The translations under genes were made by a program, and so were the position numbers. This document shows positions 15,792 through 19,807 of a DNA stretch of 19,807 nucleotides, piece after piece. The notes beneath the pieces are model-generated. The model was not told the origin of the DNA. It made no database searches and was given only the letters and a program-made list of their open reading frames with translations. The stretch covers positions 1 through 19,807 of the forward strand of contig JAFAAX010000088.1 of the NCBI GenBank assembly GCA_023426345.1. The letters run 5' to 3'. The first letter of the stretch is position 1; each line of letters begins with the position of its first letter. The stretch comes from Actinomycetes bacterium (lineage in GTDB: Bacteria > Actinomycetota > Actinomycetes > Actinomycetales > Actinomycetaceae).

Positions 15792-15809
15792 GGGTGAGCG
15801 GCCGCCCTC
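15790..15809 (+). terminator. Weak hairpin at the end of the second YbjN gene
   Basis: GAGGG (15790-15794) and CCCTC (15805-15809) flank a loop containing the palindrome GCGGCCGC, and a T/C-rich stretch follows (TCTTCTCTCC). The stem is short, but the position at the stop codon and the pyrimidine tail suggest a terminator. Confidence 0.35.
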
Positions 15810-16526
15810 TTCTCTCCGTCGAGAGCATTTCTCACTCCCACTGACGACTTCAGTCTGCCGGCGCGGTGGAGCCCGCCTTCTGCGAAAGATCCTCCAGATG
15901 GCAACGCACCTGCCTCCTTACGATCTCCCAGAATCGGGTTGACGATAAACCCAAAAGAACCCGATCAGGGCCCGGTGAACTCTATCTCCTCAACGTCGAA
16001 CTCGGCATCGCACGCCTCTTGGCCTCGGGACCGTCACTTCGGACCGGGCACATCCAGCGTCGCGCGCCCAAAGCGATGATTTCGGCCCGCCGCTTGGCTA
16101 CACCGGCACGTGCCAAGAACGCCCTCTGCAGCTGCCTCATTGCCCGAGCGGGCTTTACTGAGAGAAACTGCACCAAGATGACTCTCGTCGCAGCCAATAG
16201 CCCCCCTTCATCGCAGAAGTCATTACCGAGCGGTGCTTGAACACCGTGCATAGCACCACCTCTTCCCATATGAAATTCCACATAAGAAGAGCTAGTGTAA
16301 TTCAACGTTCCTGATATTCATTTTCAATTATGACAGCTTCCTCCATTAACGGTCTGCACCCAAAGACAGCAGGTTCTCGGAACAAGAATGGGTTGGAATA
16401 GTATAGTTATAGTTACAGAGGCATCTATTCAAGCCACGGGTCTGCATATCGTCATTGAAAGGCAACCTGCCGACCTTCGACAGAAGGATAGGCGCCGGCC
16501 AGCCCTCTGACGGTTGCGCGTGTATT
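15792..16526. other. 735-base low-GC intergenic region
   Basis: No gene is supported. Open frames on both strands (plus 15866-16240, minus 16305-15982) lack good ribosome sites, do not resemble any family I recognise and have mixed third-position composition. Composition falls along the region, to about 40-47% G+C around 16320-16440. It may hold degraded coding sequence. Confidence 0.4.
15933..15965 (+). terminator. Terminator-like hairpin at the left edge of the low-GC region
   Basis: ATCGGGTT (15933-15940) pairs perfectly with AACCCGAT (15958-15965) across a 17-base loop, and a competing smaller hairpin GGGTT/AACCC (15936-15940 with 15948-15952) overlaps it. It lies 142 bases after the YbjN stop. 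No T-run follows on the plus strand, so it could instead be a protein-binding or leader structure. Confidence 0.3.
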
Positions 16527-17120
16527 CTATATCTGAGTCTCACCTAGAACTCGAAGACATATTCCATATTTGTCAAATTGAATAGTCACAGTATACGGAA
16601 TGAAGGCCGCAGAGTTCCAGGTCACAATGATTCCATCCTCTTCGTTCTGCCGAGAGAACGGCTGACCTACAATCCCGATAATCTCCGATAGTGGACGCCC
16701 AGCTAGTCGCCCCAACTGATTGAGCTTCTTACGAAGCGTCATCCCACTAATCGTAGGAACAGGTCCAGGATAGGAAAAGAAGGCCCACGCGCAATCTGGT
16801 GGAACCCACGCATCGGGAGATGGCGGGTAATTTGGGTTGAATGCGCAACCCAGATGTTCGACCTCCTCCGAAGATACGGGAAGATATGCATCAGCTACTG
16901 CTAACTCGACTTCTGCCATCTTGCCTTGTTCTAGCAGCGAGCCCATCGCAAGCTGTCGGCACCTTCGTGCGTGCGCGGGGGCGAAGACAACATCTTCAGT
17001 AGCCTCCTCCTCGACCGGCCGCGCTTCTTGGGCGGCGAAACTCAGCGGGCCCCCGCAAGACGGGCAGAAATTCCAGTCTTCATTCACGACCTTCATTCCG
17101 CAGGATGGACAGAACTGCAT
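16527..17120 (-). CDS. Zinc-ribbon protein of unknown function
   Basis: A 197-residue orphan. The N-terminus is a double CxxC zinc ribbon: Cys4/Cys7 (FCPSCG) and Cys19/Cys22 (FCPSCGG). An acidic linker (about 32-45) leads to a middle region and a C-terminal part from about 127: TLRKKLNQLGRLAGRPLSEI, GIVGQPFS, GIIVTWN and YTVTIQFDKYGICLRVLGE. That last part resembles small SmpA/OmlA-like or BLIP-like repeats built around a G-x-P ... W ... FD-x-x-G pattern; this is a loose impression. No membrane helix is seen. AGGAGGT lies eight bases before the ATG at 17120; the in-frame TTG at 17129 overlaps that site and is rejected. G+C is clearly lower than in the flanking genes, consistent with acquisition. 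Confidence 0.72.
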   Translation of the reverse strand: MQFCPSCGMKVVNEDWNFCPSCGGPLSFAAQEARPVEEEATEDVVFAPAHARRCRQLAMGSLLEQGKMAEVELAVADAYLPVSSEEVEHLGCAFNPNYPPSPDAWVPPDCAWAFFSYPGPVPTISGMTLRKKLNQLGRLAGRPLSEIIGIVGQPFSRQNEEDGIIVTWNSAAFIPYTVTIQFDKYGICLRVLGETQI

Positions 17121-17173
17121 AGGGACCAACCTCCTTGTTGAAGAGCTCTCCTCATGACAATGACGATATTTGG

Positions 17174-17179
17174 AGTATA
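17174..17179 (-). promoter_or_regulatory. -10 box for the zinc-ribbon gene
   Basis: On the minus strand TATACT occurs 53 bases before the ATG at 17120 in an AT-rich setting. No good -35 match is found at 16-18 bases. Confidence 0.4.
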
Positions 17180-17224
17180 CATCTGGTAACGGGCAGAACT
17201 CGCGATTCTAGTAGGTTGTTACAT

Positions 17225-17315
17225 GGTAGAGCACACCTTCCAGACGAGAACCTGAGGGGGAAGCACCGTGTCTAGTCCAAGTCGACTTCGGCCCGCTGGC
17301 ACGGTAGAGCACACC
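17225..17315. repeat. Pair of 13-base direct repeats
   Basis: GGTAGAGCACACC occurs at 17225-17237 and again at 17303-17315, 78 bases apart. The repeat resembles a tRNA D-arm core, but no acceptor, anticodon or T-arm pairing fits around either copy. Its role is unknown. Confidence 0.6.
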
Positions 17316-17558
17316 CCCGTCGACCGTACTCGAGCATAGGCCGACGGAGAAGTCTCTGACGAGGACGCTCGAGTCGGCATGAGCCCCCGCCGAAGTCGGG
17401 AGAGGGGAACGTTTCATCCGGGCAGCAACGTTCGGAGTCTGGGGCAACGACGAAATCAAGATCCACGCGGGACGATCGGCGGATCTGGAACACACCGTGC
17501 GACTTGGTCCTCGCAACGGCGCGTGTGGATCGACGCCTTCGAAGCTGAAGGAGAGACG

Positions 17559-17564
17559 TATACT
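17559..17564 (+). promoter_or_regulatory. -10 box for the lipoprotein gene
   Basis: TATACT lies 48 bases before the GTG start at 17612. It is the same hexamer as for the divergent zinc-ribbon gene. The -35 region is not convincing. Confidence 0.4.
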
Positions 17565-17611
17565 CGGGAAGCTGATGCCCATTGACGGGTGCATACATTG
17601 AGGAAGGAACC

Positions 17612-18325
17612 GTGTTGACTGGCGTTCGATGTGTGATGGCTATGTTTTACATGCTGTCGGTGGTCGTGCTGGGTGCGGGTTGCGGTGGCGGCCCTACGGA
17701 ATCCGAGCCAGTGCTCTCGGACTCGTGTGACACGGCTATGCAACTGGCTGCAGAAGAGACTCAGGCTGGCGGATACACCGACACGGCATTTCGCGGAACA
17801 GTCCTGAATTGCTCGTCCACCGATGAGTGGGTCGCCGGTGTCCAAAAGTACCCCGCGGCCGCCATGTATTACCACGCGCCGACGGAGGATGAGGCGCTGA
17901 GCGTTCTTGAGACGCTCTGCTACAGCGTCACAGGACCCGCATGCGGCAATCTGGGGGCTGGAACGACACAGACGCAGATGAATCAGACTGGTGGACGGGC
18001 CGACGACGTGCTTGACGACCGTCTTGCTGGGTTGACGCTCCAGTATCCTCCACGCGACCTCCCTATTGAGTGTGCCGGCGGGACGGTGACGTTCAACGAA
18101 GACTTCACGGTCACAACTCCACAAGATTTCCGAGACAGCTGTCTCGCAATTCCGGATGCCATCTTCGTCGTCGTCGACGATTATACTATCCAGTTTCTGG
18201 GAGACTCTGGAACGTGGACGTTCTCAGTTTCGGGTGCGAACGCAGAGAAGATTAGTTTGAACCGCACGGGGTACGACGCTAGCTTTTGGGCCGACCGGAC
18301 GTCGACCGTAAACCCCTGGGAATAA
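17612..18325 (+). CDS. Putative lipoprotein of unknown function
   Basis: A 237-residue predicted secreted, lipid-anchored protein. The N-terminus has a hydrophobic core (about 8-22) ending in LGAGC with Cys24 as the lipidation site; the box has Gly rather than Leu at -3, so it is slightly off consensus. A Gly/Pro/Thr/Ser linker follows. The mature part has paired cysteines (CDTAMQ, NCSSTD, LCYSVTGPAC, IECAGG, DSCLAI), suggesting extracytoplasmic disulfides. The C-terminal half (TVTFNEDFTVTTPQDFRDS, YTIQFLGDSGTWTFSV) looks beta-rich. I choose GTG at 17612, preceded by AGGAAGG; a TTG at 17582 would add ten residues without a ribosome site. No family is recognised. G+C is lower than in flanking chromosomal genes. 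An apparent broken relative lies downstream on the other strand. Confidence 0.7.
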   Translation: MLTGVRCVMAMFYMLSVVVLGAGCGGGPTESEPVLSDSCDTAMQLAAEETQAGGYTDTAFRGTVLNCSSTDEWVAGVQKYPAAAMYYHAPTEDEALSVLETLCYSVTGPACGNLGAGTTQTQMNQTGGRADDVLDDRLAGLTLQYPPRDLPIECAGGTVTFNEDFTVTTPQDFRDSCLAIPDAIFVVVDDYTIQFLGDSGTWTFSVSGANAEKISLNRTGYDASFWADRTSTVNPWE

Positions 18326-18484
18326 CGTAAGAACTCTCGGAATCGAATGCGAACCGTCGAAGGATCTCTCGCGAGGCACTCTATGTCGATCAGCGACCGC
18401 GACGATGGCTCGATAGGTCAGGCTCACAGATTGACTAGTGGTGGGACAACACAATTGCTGAGTCGCTGTGGTCAAGGCTAAAGA

Positions 18485-18895
18485 CTAAGTTCTAAGATCG
18501 ACGCGTGTGGATGGACTACAAGCAGGTGACCCGTGGGGTTGCCCGCTCGATCGAGGAAACGTACAACGCACGAGACTGCACTCAGCATTGGGGTACGTGA
18601 CGCCTGTCCCGTTCGAGTAGCGGATCAAGAATAAGCAATCAGAGACTTTGGTCGCGGAAAACGTCGCTTGAAACGTCTCCAAGACTTGCGGACAAGCCCA
18701 ACCTCCGTGAGGAACTAAGCGTCTGAACGCCCTTCAAGAAGAAACACCGACTCGAACTTGGTAGATGCGGGGTCAGCTGCACTGCGTACCCGTGGCGACG
18801 GTGGTTGTTACGGGGAACTTCCGAGGGGTGATGTCGCTTGGAGGAAGACTGTCCGTGAATGCCTGCGGCGTCGCGGCAGTGATAGTGCCGGTCAT
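18485..18895 (-). pseudogene. Possible stop-interrupted remnant of a secreted-protein gene
   Basis: One minus-strand frame reads from the ATG at 18895 to the TAG at 18485 with only two in-frame TGA stops (18775-18773 and 18736-18734). The first segment, GTITAATPQAFTDSLPPSDI, resembles TVTTPQDFRDSCLAIPDAIF in the lipoprotein gene 600 bases away (shared TPQ-x-F-x-DS). The last segment, with SDCLFLIRYSNGTGVTYPNAEC, is Thr/Ser/Cys-rich like a secreted beta protein. No upstream signal sequence remains in frame. This could be a decayed paralogue or 3' part; the short match means it may also be coincidence. Confidence 0.35.
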
Positions 18896-19059
18896 AACTG
18901 AGTGCCGATCCCATCAGCGGGTCCAACAGTGAACGTGGGAACTATCCGGGTCCCGCCGGACGCCCGGCGCCAGTCTCCGCCGCCGGGACGGCCCGTACCG
19001 ATGACTCACCTCGACGACACCGCGCGTTCCCACGACTCGTGTCGAGGGGCCCACGACCC

Positions 19060-19125
19060 CCGTGACTCATGTCAGGGGTTTTCGGGCCAGTCCAGGTCCT
19101 GAGATCGCCGCGACATGAGTCACGG
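19060..19125. repeat. 14-base perfect inverted repeat
   Basis: CCGTGACTCATGTC (19060-19073) and GACATGAGTCACGG (19112-19125) are exact complements separated by 38 bases. They are the two best copies of the TGACTC repeat family, placed head to head. They could be terminal repeats of a very small element, a recombinase or repressor site, or a transcript hairpin. Confidence 0.6.
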
Positions 19126-19178
19126 AAGCACCCCACCCGTCCAGATGAGTCACGGGAGTCCCTCCCCACACCCCCATC

Positions 19179-19251
19179 GACGAGGGCGCCCCCTCCCGGA
19201 ACCTCGGATCCCGGGAGGGGGCTCGCCCCGCGCAGCGGGGCCGTCCTCGTC
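19179..19251. other. Branched hairpin element (possible double terminator)
   Basis: An outer stem GACGAGG/CCTCGTC (19179-19185 with 19245-19251) encloses two perfect hairpins: CCCCCTCCCGG/CCGGGAGGGGG (19189-19199 with 19211-19221) and GCCCCGC/GCGGGGC (19225-19231 with 19235-19241, 3-base loop). Together they make a three-way-junction shape. No T-run follows, so a terminator role is uncertain; an attachment or replication-type structure is also conceivable. Confidence 0.5.
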
Positions 19252-19455
19252 AATGACTCGGGGCTAACGCCCCGGGACCTCAGTCCAGGTAGTCGCGCAC
19301 TCTGGCGGGATTGAGCGTTGTGCATCGGTGCAGGTCACGAGGTGGTGAACTAGCGCTATGGGCCGAAATATCCCGGACTGAACAGGTCGGCCCCAGCGAG
19401 CGATGACACGCCCGGCCGGGGCCTAGGTCCGGGACCTTCACAGGAGGTCCAGACC

Positions 19456-19722
19456 ATGCGCAACACCCTATCCCCCACCCCGCGTGTCGACATCTGGCAC
19501 GCGCCCGAGATCCCGCTCTCCCACAACCTGCCCCTACCCCGGCGTGGCCGCTGGGAGTGGCGCGACAGGCAGATCCGCACCGCCTGCGACGCCGACAGGT
19601 CCACGCTGACCGCCGGGACGTCGCGGCCCGTATCCCTCCGCCACCTGCTCATCGAGGACGAGGGCGAGCCGTTGAGCTCCGAGACCCTCGGCCTGGCCCG
19701 CGCGCTGGGAGTCCTCCAGTGA
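19456..19722 (+). CDS. Hypothetical protein
   Basis: An 88-residue, arginine- and proline-rich soluble protein with no family recognised. AGGAGGT lies seven bases before the ATG, and codon third positions are G/C-rich, both supporting a real gene. Its stop overlaps the next start (GTGA), so the two are translationally coupled. The N-terminal half (PRVDIWHAPEIPLSH, PRRGRWEWRDRQIR) is basic and aromatic; the C-terminal half (SRPVSLRHLLIEDEGEPLS) is acidic. Short coupled orphan genes like this are common in actinobacterial integrative elements and prophages, but nothing here proves that. Confidence 0.7.
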   Translation: MRNTLSPTPRVDIWHAPEIPLSHNLPLPRRGRWEWRDRQIRTACDADRSTLTAGTSRPVSLRHLLIEDEGEPLSSETLGLARALGVLQ

Positions 19723-19807
19723 GCGTCTACCTCGGCCCCGTGATCCGCGTGTATCGTCCCCGCGACCTGGCCGCCTGCCTTGAGCGCGGCGTCATCTTCC
19801 GTCAGAC
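19719..19807 (+). CDS. Hypothetical protein, 5' part only
   Basis: A GTG start at 19719 overlaps the previous stop by four bases (GTGA), and the frame stays open to the window end, giving 29 residues beginning VSVYLGPVIRVYRPRDLAA. The codon composition is coding-like. Too little is present to assign a family. Confidence 0.55.
   Translation, partial: MSVYLGPVIRVYRPRDLAACLERGVIFRQ

Larger units (their letters stand above)
17121..17611. other. 491-base divergent intergenic region in the island
   Basis: This lies between the minus-strand zinc-ribbon gene and the plus-strand lipoprotein gene. It contains a TATACT -10-like box for each direction and a pair of 13-base direct repeats. Open frames inside it (minus 17594-17208 and others) look like low-complexity by-products, without ribosome sites or recognisable products. 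Confidence 0.4.
19002..19259. repeat. Cluster of TGACTC-core repeats in both orientations
   Basis: Variants of GTGACTCATGTC occur on the plus strand at 19002-19008 (TGACTCA only), 19032-19043 (ACGACTCGTGTC), 19062-19073 (exact) and 19254-19259 (TGACTC only), and on the minus strand at 19112-19123 (exact) and 19142-19153 (one mismatch). The second and third plus copies are each followed by a G-run (GAGGGG, AGGGG). Such arrays recall the repeated motifs at the edges of some actinobacterial insertion sequences (IS481-type), but no transposase is present. Confidence 0.6.
18326..19455. other. 1.13-kb gene-poor region, right end of the island
   Basis: No intact gene is supported. The left part (to about 18.9 kb) is mid-GC and contains a minus-strand reading frame broken by stops. 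The right part (18.95-19.26 kb) is high-GC and repeat-rich, with TGACTC-core repeats and a branched hairpin. From about 19.27 to 19.45 kb I see only an unremarkable leader to the next gene, with a GGCCCC/GGGGCC pair around 19390-19430. Confidence 0.5.

Noticed and set aside
15982..16305. 107-codon minus-strand and overlapping 124-codon plus-strand frames in the low-GC gap
   Set aside because: Neither has a good ribosome site or a recognisable motif, and each is the complement of the other. They may be degraded coding sequence but cannot be called genes.
17225..17315. tRNA genes suggested by GGTAGAGC
   Set aside because: The D-stem, anticodon stem and T-arm cannot be paired around either copy.
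1..19807. CRISPR array, rRNA or tRNA genes
   Set aside because: No regularly spaced repeat-spacer units and no rRNA or tRNA signatures were found by eye on either strand.

Overview
The window is about 70% G+C over most of its length, with the codon use of a high-GC actinobacterium. Paired topoisomerase IV subunits, a DUF7455 protein, a DUF5998 protein and YbjN-domain proteins point to Actinomycetota. Something near Actinomycetaceae is possible, but the sequence alone does not settle the genus.

Layout. 1-2800: a P3A-type (proton-pump-like) P-type ATPase on the minus strand, with a terminator hairpin directly behind it and a 448-base upstream region carrying an inverted repeat. 2801-4523: a two-gene minus-strand operon, DUF5998 protein then alkaline-phosphatase-superfamily hydrolase, with an 8-base overlap. 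4589-7075: topoisomerase IV subunit A (ParC), divergent from that operon. 7162-10037: a plus-strand cassette of a FAD-dependent oxidoreductase, a membrane-anchored SRPBCC protein, a small one-helix membrane protein and an ArsR-type regulator with a C-terminal four-cysteine cluster; a palindrome that could be its operator lies upstream of the first gene. 10081-14332: minus strand, topoisomerase IV subunit B (ParE) followed by two tandem two-domain GNAT acetyltransferases. 14498-15791: plus strand, the zinc-ribbon DUF7455 protein and two tandem YbjN-domain paralogues.

From about 15.8 to 18.9 kb the composition drops (40-47% G+C in places), coding density falls and the genes are orphan-like: a zinc-ribbon protein, a lipoprotein and a stop-interrupted coding remnant on the opposite strand. 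This looks like an acquired or decaying island. At 18.99-19.26 kb there is a cluster of TGACTC-core repeats in both orientations and a branched hairpin structure, which may mark a mobile-element edge. After it high-GC coding resumes with a small hypothetical gene translationally coupled to a second one that runs off the window.

The housekeeping parts (ParC, ParE, ATPase, GNATs, YbjN) are ordinary. The parts least explained by known systems are the ArsR / FAD-oxidoreductase / SRPBCC / small-membrane-protein cassette and the low-GC island with its repeat-rich right edge.
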